Source: Rhizobium sp.
Lineage (GTDB): Bacteria > Pseudomonadota > Alphaproteobacteria > Rhizobiales > Rhizobiaceae
Direction: 5' to 3'
NCBI GenBank assembly: GCA_027533385.1
Contig: JAPZUE010000009.1
Coordinates: 62,001 to 126,000, forward strand
DNA: 64,000 nt
Shown here piece after piece: positions 46,001 through 54,610 of this stretch. How positions within the stretch are numbered: position 1 is the first letter of the stretch; each line of letters begins with the position of its first letter. Below the pieces are notes generated by a model. That model was not told the origin of the DNA and did not search any database. It saw only the letters and a program-made list of their open reading frames with translations. The translations under genes and the position numbers were made by a program.

Positions 46001-48586
46001 CGACCACAGCGTTTGGAAATGGGCGGCCGGAACGATGTCGGTCTGGCGCGGAACGATGCCGGAGAGAAGCGACAGGGTCGGTGCAACGAACAGGCTGAAG
46101 ATCAGAAGCAGCTGCCAGATGGTGGCGCCGACAGGTTCCATGGTGGCCCAGCCGAGAACCGAGGCGGCATACCAGGCGATCGGTGTCAGCGAGCGGCGGA
46201 GGTTGTCGACCATCTTCCAGCGGCCCAGGCTGGTGATGCCGCGGCTGGTGTCGCCGATGTAAGGGATGAGCTGCCAGTCGCCACGCGCCCAACGGTGCTG
46301 GCGCGAAACCTCGACTTCGTAACGGGTCGGGAAGTCTTCGACCAGTTCGACGTCGGTGACGAGGGCGCAGCGGGCAAACGAGCCCTCGAGCAGGTCGTGG
46401 CTGAGGACGCTGTTTTCGTCGATCCGGCCCTTGATGGCCGTCTCGAAAGCATCGACGTCATAGAGACCCTTGCCGGTGAAGGTGCCTTCCGCTGTGATGT
46501 CCTGATAGACGTCGGAGACGGTGAACACGTAAGGATCGAGGCCGCGGTTCATCGAGAAGATGCGCTGGAAGACCGAGGCGTCCTTGCCCGTCGTGAGCGA
46601 CGGGGTGACGCGCGGCTGCAGGACTCCGTAGCCGCTGATCACGCGGCCGGTCTTTTCGTCATGCACCGGGCGGTTGATTGGGTGGTGCATCTTGCCGACA
46701 AGCTTGGTGACGGCGTCGCGCATCAGGCGCGTGTCGGCATCCAGCGTCATGACGTAACGCACGTTTTCCGGCACCATGTTGGCGCCCGGCAGATAAGACG
46801 TGTCGCGATCGCCACGCAGCAAAAGGTTCAGCTCGTGCAGCTTGCCGCGCTTGCGCTCCCAGCCCATCCAGCAGCCCTCGGCCTCGTTGTAGAGGCGGCG
46901 GCGATGCAGGAGGTAGAAACGGGTCTTGCCGGCAAAGTCGTAGCGGCCATTGAGTTGGGCGACTTCGCGCTTGGCATAGTCGAGAACTTCCAGATCCGCC
47001 GCCGATTCTTCGGTCTGGCTGTCCTTCCAGTCGCTCAGGAGCGCAAAGTAGATCTCGCCATGCGGGTTGGTCAGGTAATGGACTTCGAGGTTGCGAACGA
47101 GTTCATCGACATCGTCGCGCTTGGTGATCATGCAGGGCACGACGACGAGGGTGCGGGCTTCCTCGGGGATACCCTCCTTGAACTCGTAACCGGTCAGGCG
47201 GAATGGTTTGACGAAAAAGGTCACCAGCGTGTTGAACAGGCCGGTCGCCCCTTCAGAGACGGGCAGCGAGACCAGGATCAGCAGGGCAAGGACCAGCGAG
47301 GTCGGCAGGCCGGCCTGGTTGAGGAAGTGGCCGATGACCGCCAGTGCCGCAATCGTCAATGCAATCACGGGAACGGCGATGGATAGCCAGTTCAGCCGCT
47401 TGATGAAGTCAGTGATGATGCGAGACAGCGGTTGGCTGTAGCCGATCGCATTTTCGAGCTCGGTCCGGCGATTGCCGACCAGATAGCTGCCGACGTCGAT
47501 GTGTTCGTCTGGGCCAGCCGCTTCGGTTGCAAGATCGATTGCCGTCTGGGCAATCTCGATTTCGGTCTGGTCACAGCGTCGCGCCAGCTTTTCGATCGTG
47601 TTGCGATAGGCATTGCGCGAACCGAAATCGAGCTGGCGGTAGTCGGTGTGCTGGCCGAGGATGCGGTCGACATGGCTGACCTCCTCGACCCAGACCGACC
47701 ATTCCTTGTCGTCGATCTCGCGCAGGCCACGGACGATGTTGCCCATCGTCACATTGCCGGAGGAGAGGCGGTTGTGCTCGGCGTCCATCGCCTCCTGGGC
47801 GGTGCGCCCGGCGGCTTCCAGACGGCTTTCCAGCCATTCGACGGCAAAGCTCGTATTCTGCGAACCGTTACGAAGACGATAGAGGAACTGCGTCGCGAAG
47901 GTGTTGTCGTCGGCGAGCTGCTCGATCTGGCTGAGATAGGTTGCGGCGGCGACCGGGTCGTTGAGGCGGATGATCTCGTCGGCCACCTCATTGGCACGGC
48001 GGCGCATGCGGCGCGAGCGGTCAACGCGGGTGGCGATGCGGCGAAGGTTTTCCACCAGCACGAAACGAACGATCGACGGCAGCGCCCAGAGTTCGCCGAT
48101 CTCCAGCGTCTGGTGCTGCTGATAGCCCTCGACAAGGGCCGTCATGCTTTCCTGGCTGACGGTCGAATGGGTGTGGGCGACATAGAGCCAGGCAAGCGCC
48201 ATGGTGCGCGGGATTTCGCGGCTTCCCACCTTCATCGTCGGCAGCTGGCGATAGAATTTCTTTGGGAAGTCGCGGCGGACTTCCTGGATCGCCTCTTCGA
48301 TGATGTAGTGGTTGTCGAGCAGCCATTCTGCGGCTGGCGTAATGGTCGCACCGGCTTCGACATCGGCCGCCGTGGCGCGGTAGACCCTCAGGATCTCGCG
48401 CTCGTTCTCCTTGTGCCGGGCAAAGAAATCGAAGTCCATAAGACCCGGCAGTTCGCTGACCCCATTCAGGGCCAGTGACGCGGCGCTTTCCCGTAATTCC
48501 TCGATCGTGAAATAGGCAGATCGTATGGAATCGTTATGGTCGATCTGCTTGGTTTCGAGGTCGCGCGATGGGACATGCAGCGTCAT
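40073..48586 (-). CDS. ndvB: Cyclic beta-1,2-glucan synthase (NdvB/ChvB)
   Basis: A giant inner-membrane enzyme of about 2,837 residues that initiates, elongates and cyclises beta-1,2-glucan using UDP-glucose on a protein-linked intermediate. The N-terminal half has hydrophobic segments around a family 84-type glycosyltransferase with VMTLDADTRL (DxD) and QHRWARGDW (QxxRW-like). The C-terminal half is a GH94 phosphorylase-like region with GGDWNDGMNRVG that controls ring size in relatives. It ends in a proline/lysine-rich tail. The frame extends to an ATG at 48664; I prefer MTLHVPSRDLE at 48586, with GAGAA upstream, but either is possible. The product is exported by NdvA. Confidence 0.94.
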   Translation of the reverse strand: MTLHVPSRDLETKQIDHNDSIRSAYFTIEELRESAASLALNGVSELPGLMDFDFFARHKENEREILRVYRATAADVEAGATITPAAEWLLDNHYIIEEAIQEVRRDFPKKFYRQLPTMKVGSREIPRTMALAWLYVAHTHSTVSQESMTALVEGYQQHQTLEIGELWALPSIVRFVLVENLRRIATRVDRSRRMRRRANEVADEIIRLNDPVAAATYLSQIEQLADDNTFATQFLYRLRNGSQNTSFAVEWLESRLEAAGRTAQEAMDAEHNRLSSGNVTMGNIVRGLREIDDKEWSVWVEEVSHVDRILGQHTDYRQLDFGSRNAYRNTIEKLARRCDQTEIEIAQTAIDLATEAAGPDEHIDVGSYLVGNRRTELENAIGYSQPLSRIITDFIKRLNWLSIAVPVIALTIAALAVIGHFLNQAGLPTSLVLALLILVSLPVSEGATGLFNTLVTFFVKPFRLTGYEFKEGIPEEARTLVVVPCMITKRDDVDELVRNLEVHYLTNPHGEIYFALLSDWKDSQTEESAADLEVLDYAKREVAQLNGRYDFAGKTRFYLLHRRRLYNEAEGCWMGWERKRGKLHELNLLLRGDRDTSYLPGANMVPENVRYVMTLDADTRLMRDAVTKLVGKMHHPINRPVHDEKTGRVISGYGVLQPRVTPSLTTGKDASVFQRIFSMNRGLDPYVFTVSDVYQDITAEGTFTGKGLYDVDAFETAIKGRIDENSVLSHDLLEGSFARCALVTDVELVEDFPTRYEVEVSRQHRWARGDWQLIPYIGDTSRGITSLGRWKMVDNLRRSLTPIAWYAASVLGWATMEPVGATIWQLLLIFSLFVAPTLSLLSGIVPRQTDIVPAAHFQTLWSEVRSINAQVALRIVFIADNACMMADAIARSLYRMLVSRKLLLEWRTAASVQSAAQGSIASYYQNMRHAPILAILSVAVAALPGGYGYLIGLPFAFLWVLSPLLAWYVSQSAETEDSLEVPENVSYELRKIARRTWRYYETFTTAGDNYLPPDNFQETPEAIVAHRTSPTNIGVYLLSVVSARHFGWLSFEQTIERMEQTIATVERMEKYRGHLYNWYYTDTLNTLGPKYISAVDSGNLAGHLIAISSACREWAEAPSAHLQGNLDGIGDVGGILLEILGQLPDDRKTVRPLRRRLEERIIGFNTALAAVKREHEFASIRIINLAVLARDVQKLAANLHHEVRSEQSAEVVRWTESLVSVCEAHIADTAFDLSNIDPLRQRLSQLSERARNIAFSMDFTFLFRPERRLLSIGYRVDARELDEACYDLLASECRLTSLFAIAKGDLPTEHWYRLGRQVVPIGARAALISWSGSMFEYLMPPLVMQERQGGILNQTNNLVVIEQMNHGRRLNIPWGISEAAFNARDHEMNYQYTNFGVPTLGLKRGLGQNAVVAPYASILASQYYPEAALENLKRLRKLGALGAYGFYDAVDFTPTRLPDGKKCAVVYNYYAHHHGMSIAAIANVAFNGRLRALFHADPVVEAAELLLQEKTPREIPVMSAKYEPQTPGKGQADLLRAEIRTVEDPATKDREVVFLSNGHYSVMLTATGSGFSRWNGQSVTRWKPDTTEDRWGTFLFLRDTATNEWWSATSAPRSALNEKSKVIFGDDKAEFFKTVGDISTTLECIVGTEHDAEGRRLTILNTGTEDRYIEVTSYTEPVLAYEDGDNAHPLFSRMFVKTEFGRRRDVIRAERNKRSPSDPDICVAHLVVDSAGQGRPTEFETDRRKFLGRGRSLGEAAAFDPGATLSGTEGFTLDPILSLRRVVRVPAGKKVQVIFWTMAAPNREEVDKAIERYRHPDSFSHELIHAWTRAQVELRHIGITSQQAAAFQHLGRYLTYPDNHLRADPETVRKGLKSQSALWPMAISGDFPIFALRINDDMDMDIAREAMSALEYLRRRGVVADLAIINERATSYAQDMQHALDQMADNLRHRLPGGRQHVFTVRDDLQDEGATLAVLAAARVVLHTRNGKIVDQVNRAVSLFATPRTIDGEAEWAGLPPSLPAPAKTAEKADGADLDFWNGFGGFSKDGKEYVVRLGGTASTPHPWINVIANESFGFHVSAEGAGFSWSQNSRDYQVTPWTNDPVINRPGEAFYVADLVSGRAYATVSALNLDPTASFETRHGLGYSTFVSRHGDLEIELTQTVDRERPVKLTKIRIKNVSGEARKFRIYGYAEWVLGNNQARTAPFVLSTFDEETGALLASNPYDINYPGRFAFLAGPEQPDGYTASRREFIGRNGTIKLPQAVARASGLSGSIESESDPCAAIAFDVELAPGQSRDMTFLLGETDTAEKAIDLVKTVRGSGFETILKINSDFWTGFTGKLSVETGDKGFDNLVNRWLPYQALACRIFARAGFYQASGAYGFRDQLQDTLAFLTVEPQLARRQILKAAARQFVEGDVQHWWLPQTGAGVRTMISDDVVWLAYAIDQYVSATGDETILTEQVPFLDGPDLKQGQHDSFFLPNTAAETADLYEHAARALDLAIARTGEHGLPLILGGDWNDGMNRVGIEGRGESVWLGWLLAATLERFKTQADKRGERDRSARWSDHVAKLKTALETAGWDGDHYRRGYFDDGSPLGSNLSLQCQIDSIAQSWSVLSGLGDPAHTAKALESAVSKLVDTETGIVRLFTPAFEKPEVDPGYIGAYPPGVRENGGQYTHAAIWLGLSLVKAGRLSDAWRVFELLNPINHARTPEEAELYRVEPYVVAADIYGGSGYAGRGGWTWYTGSAGWLYRFAVEGFLGIRRKGSDIVVSPALPEHWQGFKATVEIDGRKVDVAVSRNAEGYDVTLDGKAQVIGQDLPEPPAPPPAKKPARKPKAKATE

Positions 48587-48942
48587 GAAGGATAGGTTCT
48601 CGGTTCGATGTTGAATTGAAAGCCGTGGGGGTTCGACCGTCCGGTCGTCGCCGTCGCGCCTCATTGCACAAAATCTGGCTGTTGACTAACAATCGAGGCA
48701 GAAAAAGGCCGTAATAGGACGGTTACCGGCGGCGGTTGAACTCTGTGGGTGACTTTCTCTTCCTGGCAGGTGAATTGGCGTTTTTATGCCTTATTTCAAT
48801 CCTCTGGCCAAGAGGCTTGCAGAAAGTCAAGAGGCGGACCTGGTCTTCGTGTCGCAACGGCTTCAATCGATCTGCAGACGAGGTTACCAGATCCCAAACT
48901 GCGACTTGCAAGGCGTGTGCATCCGATGGCCCGTCACCTGTC
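48587..48942. other. ndvB upstream region, no gene recognised
   Basis: This 356-base gap lies between the 5' end of ndvB and the 3' end of the TetR gene, both on the minus strand. Open frames across it are not convincing. It should contain the ndvB promoter; I see no clear operator or terminator. Confidence 0.5.
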
Positions 48943-49578
48943 TCACGCGGGGGCCCTCAGCGACAACCCACCGAGCATGGCCTCCACGGCATCGAGTGCG
49001 ATCGCCGACAGGCGACCCTCGTCGAACATGTCGCTTGCCAGTGAATTTTCCAGCCACAAACCGTCGATCAGGCCGTTGATCGCCACGGCGAGATGGCGCA
49101 CGTCGCCAAAAGCCGACTTGTGATGATGCGCGGCGAGGACGGCCTTGATCAGGTCTTCCAGAATGCCGATGAAGATCTGATAGTTCTCGCGGTGAATGCG
49201 GGCCAGTTCGTCATTCGATCTCACCCGACCGACAAAGGCCGCCCACAGCGACAGGGCCTTGGGGTCCGCGATCGGCGGGCTGACATTGGCGACGATGAAA
49301 TCATGCAGGCGCTGCCGGGGATCTTCCCCGGCTCCGTCCATGGCATCGACCGCCGTTCCGGTCATGCCCGCCAGCATTTCCCGATAGGCAGCCTGCACCA
49401 TTTCGTCCTTGCCGGAAAAATAGTGGCGGATCAAACCGCCGGTCACGCCGGCGCGGGCGGCGATGTCGCGTACCGTGGCGCCCTCCAGGCCATGGTCGGA
49501 GATGCTGTCCAGCGTAGCGGCGATCAGGTCCTTGCGACGCTCGGCTTCTCCGGCACGCTGGAACGTGCGTCGTGTCAT
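48943..49578 (-). CDS. TetR/BetI-like transcriptional repressor
   Basis: A 211-residue TetR-family regulator. The N-terminal helix-turn-helix spans residues ~15-60 (ATVRDIAARAGVTGGLIRHYF), and the C-terminal domain resembles the BetI-like ligand-binding region (SPPIADPKALSLWAAFVGRV). It is divergent from the M20 amidohydrolase gene, with 137 bases between starts, and likely controls it. BetI itself responds to choline, but no betaine genes are present here, so the ligand is unknown. Confidence 0.85.
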   Translation of the reverse strand: MTRRTFQRAGEAERRKDLIAATLDSISDHGLEGATVRDIAARAGVTGGLIRHYFSGKDEMVQAAYREMLAGMTGTAVDAMDGAGEDPRQRLHDFIVANVSPPIADPKALSLWAAFVGRVRSNDELARIHRENYQIFIGILEDLIKAVLAAHHHKSAFGDVRHLAVAINGLIDGLWLENSLASDMFDEGRLSAIALDAVEAMLGGLSLRAPA

Positions 49579-49715
49579 GCGGCAACTCCAGCCTGGCTCG
49601 ATAGGGCGGCGCTTCTGCCGTCAAGGCGACATTTTACACGGTTGAACAACCGGGCGGCAAGTGCAACAGTCCGCGCTTCAACGAACTGTTCTGCAGATGC
49701 CGAAAGGTGAAATCC

Positions 49716-50879
49716 ATGACGATCCACGCTCCCAATGTGATGGCCGAAGTGCTCGCAACGCGCCACCATCTGCACCGGTTTCCGGAGATCGGTCTGTCGG
49801 AATTCAACACGTCGGATTATGTCGCCGGGCAGCTGACGGCGCTTGGCTATGAGGTCACCCGGGGGCTTGCCAAGACCGGCGTCGTGGCGACCCTTCGGAA
49901 CGGCAGCAGTGACCGCAGCATTGGCATTCGTGCCGATTTCGATGCCCTGCCGATCCTGGAGGAAACCGGGCTTCCCTATGCCAGCGAGATCCCCGGCGTG
50001 ATGCATGCCTGCGGGCATGACGGCCACACGGCCATGCTGCTCGGGGCGGCCAAGATCCTGGCCGAGCGGCGGAATTTCGATGGCATCATTCATCTGATCT
50101 TCCAGCCGGCCGAGGAGAATTTCGGCGGTGCGCGGATCATGATCGAGGACGGTCTGTTCGATCGTTTCCCTTGCGATGCCGTGTTTGCGCTGCATAACGA
50201 TCCGGAAATCCCCTTCGGCCACATCGCGCTGCGCGAAGGGCCGATCATGGCCGCGGTGGACGAGTGCAAGATCACCGTCAATGGTCGCGGTGGGCATGGT
50301 GCCGAGCCTCAGTCGACGGCTGATCCGATCGTCTGTGGTGCATCCATCGTCATGGCGCTGCAGACCATCGTTTCGCGCAACATCCACCCGCTCGACCCGA
50401 CCGTGATCACCGTCGGCGGGTTTCATGCCGGTGCAGCAAGCAATGTCATTCCGGAGCGGGCAGAGATGGTGCTGTCGATCCGCTCCTTCGACCCCAAGGT
50501 GCGCGACCAGCTAGAGCAGCGCATCCGGGCGGTGGCCGAAGGCCAGGCGGCGAGCTACGGAATGGGCGTCACCATCGACTACCAGCGTGGCTACGATCCG
50601 ACGGTCAACCACAAGGCGGAAACCGATTTCGTCCGCGATCTCGCGGTGAGCTTTGCCGGCAAGGACAAGGTCTATGATCTTCCACGACCGATGATGGGCA
50701 GCGAAGACTTCGCCTACATGCTCGCCAAGCGCCCGGGCACCTATTTCTTCCTCGGCACGCAGCGCACGCCCAACGATCCGCCGTTGCACCATCCGCGCTA
50801 TGACTTCAACGATGATATCCTGCCCATTGGTACCACCTTCTGGGTGGAGCTTGCCGAGCGTTATCTCTCGAGGTCTTGA
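49716..50879 (+). CDS. M20-family amidohydrolase (hippurate hydrolase-like)
   Basis: A 387-residue zinc-dependent amidohydrolase of peptidase family M20 (subfamily D), the group that contains hippurate and N-acyl amino acid hydrolases. Metal-site motifs are MHACGHDGHTAML, QPAEENFGGARIMIEDG and a late MMGSEDFAYM; a dimerisation domain occupies ~180-290 (GRGGHGAEPQSTADPI). The frame can start at GTG 49707, but ATG 49716 with AAAGG 8 bases upstream is preferred. It is divergent from a TetR/BetI-like repressor and its end overlaps the converging exporter gene by 19 bases. Substrate unknown. Confidence 0.9.
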   Translation: MTIHAPNVMAEVLATRHHLHRFPEIGLSEFNTSDYVAGQLTALGYEVTRGLAKTGVVATLRNGSSDRSIGIRADFDALPILEETGLPYASEIPGVMHACGHDGHTAMLLGAAKILAERRNFDGIIHLIFQPAEENFGGARIMIEDGLFDRFPCDAVFALHNDPEIPFGHIALREGPIMAAVDECKITVNGRGGHGAEPQSTADPIVCGASIVMALQTIVSRNIHPLDPTVITVGGFHAGAASNVIPERAEMVLSIRSFDPKVRDQLEQRIRAVAEGQAASYGMGVTIDYQRGYDPTVNHKAETDFVRDLAVSFAGKDKVYDLPRPMMGSEDFAYMLAKRPGTYFFLGTQRTPNDPPLHHPRYDFNDDILPIGTTFWVELAERYLSRS

Positions 50880-51739
50880 GCCGGCATCCGACGGCGCTCG
50901 GCAAGGAGAATGATGAGGCCTGCGCCGGCGATCAGCACGGCGCCGGTCCAGACATTGGGGCCGGGCACTTCCTGCCAGATGGCATAGCCAAGCGCGAAGG
51001 CCCAGATCAGGGCGGTGTATTCGAGCGGCGCGATGACCGAGATCGGCGCGCGTCGCAGCGCCTCGAAATAGCTCAGCTGGCCAATGCCCCCGATCACGCC
51101 GACAGCGAGCAGCAGGATCTGGGTCGGTCCACTCGGCATGGTCCAGGAGACAAGCGCCATCGGGGTCGTCAAGGCCAGGAAGAAGACATTGGTCATGGTC
51201 ATCTGCACCATGCTGCTGGCGCTCTGGCTGGTGGTGCGCAGGAGCGTCGTCGCAATCGCCCAGCAGACCGCAGCGATCAGCGCGAGGTAAACCGGCCAGC
51301 CCGTGGAGAGGCCCGTCGGATTGCTGGCGATCACCACGCCGGCAAAGCCGGTCAATACGGCAATCCAGCTGCTCATCGGCACCTTTTCACCCAGGATCGG
51401 AATGGCCAGCAGGATCGCGGCGATCGGGGCGGCGAAATAGAGTGTGGTGAGGTCCGCGAGTGGCAGATGCCTGGCCGCGTTGAAGTAGCAAAGCCAGGCA
51501 GCGAGCAGGAAGAGGCTGCGCAGCATCATCGGGCGCAGCGCCGGCGACTTGACCGTCTCCACGGCCAGCGATCGGCCACCGAGAATGTAGCAACCAAGCA
51601 GGATCGCGATGCTGCGGCAAAACAGGATCTGCCAGACGGTGGTGCTCTCCACCAGCAGCTTGATCATGGCGTCGTGCATGGCGAAAAGGAAATAGGCGAG
51701 ACTGGAAAGCAGGATGCCAGCGCCGACTGCGGTTTTCAC
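50861..51739 (-). CDS. DMT-superfamily transporter (EamA family)
   Basis: A 292-residue inner-membrane protein with about ten hydrophobic segments in two EamA repeats (~8-140 and ~155-285), as in metabolite exporters of the drug/metabolite superfamily. The ATP-independent exporter role and substrate are only inferred from family. It starts at a GTG (51739) with a weak purine-rich site. Its 3' end overlaps the M20 gene by 19 bases tail to tail. The promoter region is shared divergently with the MFS gene. Confidence 0.86.
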   Translation of the reverse strand: MKTAVGAGILLSSLAYFLFAMHDAMIKLLVESTTVWQILFCRSIAILLGCYILGGRSLAVETVKSPALRPMMLRSLFLLAAWLCYFNAARHLPLADLTTLYFAAPIAAILLAIPILGEKVPMSSWIAVLTGFAGVVIASNPTGLSTGWPVYLALIAAVCWAIATTLLRTTSQSASSMVQMTMTNVFFLALTTPMALVSWTMPSGPTQILLLAVGVIGGIGQLSYFEALRRAPISVIAPLEYTALIWAFALGYAIWQEVPGPNVWTGAVLIAGAGLIILLAERRRMPAQDLER

Positions 51740-51941
51740 GGAAGATGTCTTTCAGATGGAGCGACCCCGAACCGGAGCGCGTATTCCCACCATGTGTCGG
51801 AGCTTCGCTGTGATCTGTCAACCGGTCGGATATGCCTGGAATTGTTGTCGCCCGAAACAAAAGTTTACAGCCAGTGCGCGCAAGGGCGATTGTCGTCTAA
51901 ATCGATTTAACTAAAGTGCGGCCCGACCACGGGAGCAGGAC

Positions 51942-53135
51942 ATGAATGATATTTCGAAGAGCATCACTTCCCCCGGCACGCCGGCGCCGATCGTGACGAA
52001 GGAGCGTGCAGCCGTCGCGCTGCTGTTCTTCCTCAATGGTCTCGTCATCGGCGCCTGGGCCCCGAAGATCCCGTTCTTTTCGCAGGCACTCGGCCTGACG
52101 GAGTTGATGCTCGGTGTCATGATCTTCGTCTTCGGCGTCGGCTCGCTGGTGCTGATGCCGATCGCCGGCATGCAGATCGCCCGCTATGGCTCGCGGCGGG
52201 TCGTGGAAGTGACTACGCTGCTGTTCATTCCGACCATCGTGCTCGTCACGCTGGTCGACAATATCTGGACCGGTGCCATCGCGATCTTCCTGTTCGGCGG
52301 CCTGACCGGGGCGATGGACGTGGCGATGAATGCCAATGCGGTTGAAGTCGAGCGCAATATGCGCCGTTCGATCATGTCATCGTGCCATGCCTTCTGGAGC
52401 CTGGGTGGTCTCTTTGGTGCAGCGACCGGCGGCTTCCTGATTGCCGCGCTCGGGGTCACCGGCCATGTGCTGTTGCTCGCAGCCGTCTGTGTTGTGCTTT
52501 TCCTCGTCGCACGACCGATGATTCTTGCCGATGCACCGCATCCGAGCGACGAGCCGGTGAAGGCCAAGCTGCCGATGACGCCGCTGCCCTGGCTGATCGG
52601 GACGATCGCGCTGTTCTGTATGATCCCTGAGGGCACCGTGCTCGACTGGAGCGCGCTCTATCTACGCAACGAGTTGAATGCCTCGACCGAAATGTCGGGC
52701 TTCGCCTTTGCCGCCTTCTCCTTCACCATGGCTGTGTGCCGCTTTGCCGGTGATTTCATCCGTGATCGCTTCGGTGCGGTGAATACGCTGCGCTTCTGCG
52801 GTGTGGCTGCCATCATCGGTCTCGTGATGGCCGGGCAAGCGACCAATGTGACCTTCGCGCTCATCGGTTTTGCGATCACCGGCATCGGCATCTCGAACAT
52901 GGTGCCGATCGCCTTTTCGGCAGGCGGCAATATTCCGGGACTGGCGCCGGGCGTTGGCCTTTCGGTGGTGACCACCATGGGCTATTCCGGCATCCTCTTT
53001 GCGCCGTCGCTCATTGGCTTCATCGCCGAATACACCTCGCTGTCGACCGTCTATACCGCAATTCCGGCATTGTTGATCGTCGTCCTGGCACTGTCCGGAC
53101 TTGCCCGTCATGCGGATCGGGCGGCCGGACACTGA
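51942..53135 (+). CDS. Major facilitator superfamily transporter (YbjJ-like)
   Basis: A 397-residue inner-membrane protein with about twelve hydrophobic segments and the central loop near residue 200 (PHPSDEPVKAKLPMTP). PEGTVLDWSALYLRNEL and the N-terminal NGLVIGAWAPKIP resemble the YbjJ/FucP-like MFS group, whose substrates are mostly unknown. GGAGCAGGAC lies just upstream of the ATG. Single gene, divergent from the EamA transporter. Confidence 0.86.
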   Translation: MNDISKSITSPGTPAPIVTKERAAVALLFFLNGLVIGAWAPKIPFFSQALGLTELMLGVMIFVFGVGSLVLMPIAGMQIARYGSRRVVEVTTLLFIPTIVLVTLVDNIWTGAIAIFLFGGLTGAMDVAMNANAVEVERNMRRSIMSSCHAFWSLGGLFGAATGGFLIAALGVTGHVLLLAAVCVVLFLVARPMILADAPHPSDEPVKAKLPMTPLPWLIGTIALFCMIPEGTVLDWSALYLRNELNASTEMSGFAFAAFSFTMAVCRFAGDFIRDRFGAVNTLRFCGVAAIIGLVMAGQATNVTFALIGFAITGIGISNMVPIAFSAGGNIPGLAPGVGLSVVTTMGYSGILFAPSLIGFIAEYTSLSTVYTAIPALLIVVLALSGLARHADRAAGH

Positions 53136-53268
53136 CAGCCGATGTAGGTGGGGTCGCTTTCGGGCGACCTGACACGCGCGCATGTGATCGCGGGCCGCTG
53201 TCTTTCGGTTGACAAGCGAACGGCTTTGATCCACCTCCATGGCGATTGAGGCTTGCAGAGAACCAGCC

Positions 53269-54534
53269 ATGACCGCACCCCTGATCCAACCCGCCGACGC
53301 CTTTGACCCCAAGCCGCGCCGTTCTTCGGTCGCCGTTGAAGTGGGTGGGGTCATCATCGGTGGAGGCGCCCCTGTTGTCGTCCAGTCGATGACGAACACC
53401 GATACCGCTGACATCGATGCGACCGTTGCGCAGGTCGCAGCTCTCTACAAGGCGGGCTCCGAAGTGGTGCGTATCACCGTCGATCGCGACGAAAGCGCTG
53501 CCGCCGTGCCGAAGATCCGCGAGCGTCTCTTGAGGCTCGGCCTGGATGTGCCGCTGATCGGCGATTTCCATTACATCGGCCACAAGCTGCTCGCCGATCA
53601 TCCGGCCTGTGCCGAAGCGCTTGCCAAGTATCGCATCAACCCGGGCAATGTCGGCTTCAAGGACAAGAAGGACAAGCAGTTCGCCGAGATCATCGAGATG
53701 GCGATCCGCTATGACAAGCCTGTGCGTATCGGCGTCAATTGGGGTTCGCTCGACCAGGAGCTCTTAACCCGGCTGATGGACGAGAACGCCGCTCAGGGAT
53801 CGCCGCTTTCGGCGCGTCAGGTGACCCGCGAAGCGATCGTGCAATCTGCACTTCTGTCGGCCGAACTTGCCGAAGAGATCGGCCTGCCGCGCAATCGCAT
53901 CATTCTCTCCGCCAAGGTCAGCCAGGTGCAGGACCTGATCGCCGTCTATTCGATGCTCGCCGAGCGCTCGAACCATGCGCTGCATCTGGGTCTGACCGAG
54001 GCCGGCATGGGCACGAAGGGCATCGTCGCTTCGTCCGCAGCCATGGGTTACGTGCTGCAGCATGGCATCGGCGACACCGTGCGCGTGTCGCTTACGCCCG
54101 AGCCTAACGGTGACCGCACCCGCGAAGTGCAGGTGGCCCAGGAACTGCTGCAGGTCATGGGCTTCCGCCAGTTCGTGCCCGTCGTTGCCGCATGTCCCGG
54201 CTGTGGGCGGACGACCTCGACCGTGTTCCAGGAACTCGCCCAGAAGATCCAGGAGGATCTGCGCAAGAACATGCCGGTCTGGCGCGAGAAGTATCCGGGC
54301 GTCGAGGGGCTGAACGTCGCCGTCATGGGCTGCATCGTCAACGGTCCCGGCGAAAGCAAGCATGCCGATATCGGCATTTCGCTTCCGGGCACGGGGGAGA
54401 ATCCGGCTGCCCCCGTATTCATCGACGGGCAGAAGGCGATGACGCTGCGCGGTCCCAATATCGCAGCCGATTTCGAGGCGCTGGTCGCGGACTATATCGA
54501 GAAGCGCTACGGGCGGAAGTCGGCGGCGGAGTGA
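53269..54534 (+). CDS. ispG: 4-hydroxy-3-methylbut-2-enyl diphosphate synthase (IspG/GcpE)
   Basis: A 421-residue [4Fe-4S] enzyme of the MEP isoprenoid pathway that reduces methylerythritol cyclodiphosphate to HMBPP. The N-terminal TIM barrel starts at [13 protein letters not shown]. Cluster-binding cysteines lie in ACPGCGRT and [11 protein letters not shown], the latter block being diagnostic for IspG. The frame extends to 53239; ATG 53269 with AGAGAA upstream gives a normal N-terminus. It sits 3 kb from a farnesyl diphosphate synthase gene. Confidence 0.97.
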   Translation: MTAPLIQPADAFDPKPRRSSVAVEVGGVIIGGGAPVVVQSMTNTDTADIDATVAQVAALYKAGSEVVRITVDRDESAAAVPKIRERLLRLGLDVPLIGDFHYIGHKLLADHPACAEALAKYRINPGNVGFKDKKDKQFAEIIEMAIRYDKPVRIGVNWGSLDQELLTRLMDENAAQGSPLSARQVTREAIVQSALLSAELAEEIGLPRNRIILSAKVSQVQDLIAVYSMLAERSNHALHLGLTEAGMGTKGIVASSAAMGYVLQHGIGDTVRVSLTPEPNGDRTREVQVAQELLQVMGFRQFVPVVAACPGCGRTTSTVFQELAQKIQEDLRKNMPVWREKYPGVEGLNVAVMGCIVNGPGESKHADIGISLPGTGENPAAPVFIDGQKAMTLRGPNIAADFEALVADYIEKRYGRKSAAE

Positions 54535-54610
54535 GCTTGGTAGCCAACTTTTTGTTGCCGCAATTTCACGGTTGACGGATTATCAGCCGAATCCTGGAGG
54601 GACACCGAGC

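Noticed and set aside
40844..47386. Long plus-strand frames (1,020, 380 and 528 codons) within ndvB
   Set aside because: Antisense shadows of the cyclic glucan synthase gene, without domains or ribosome binding sites.
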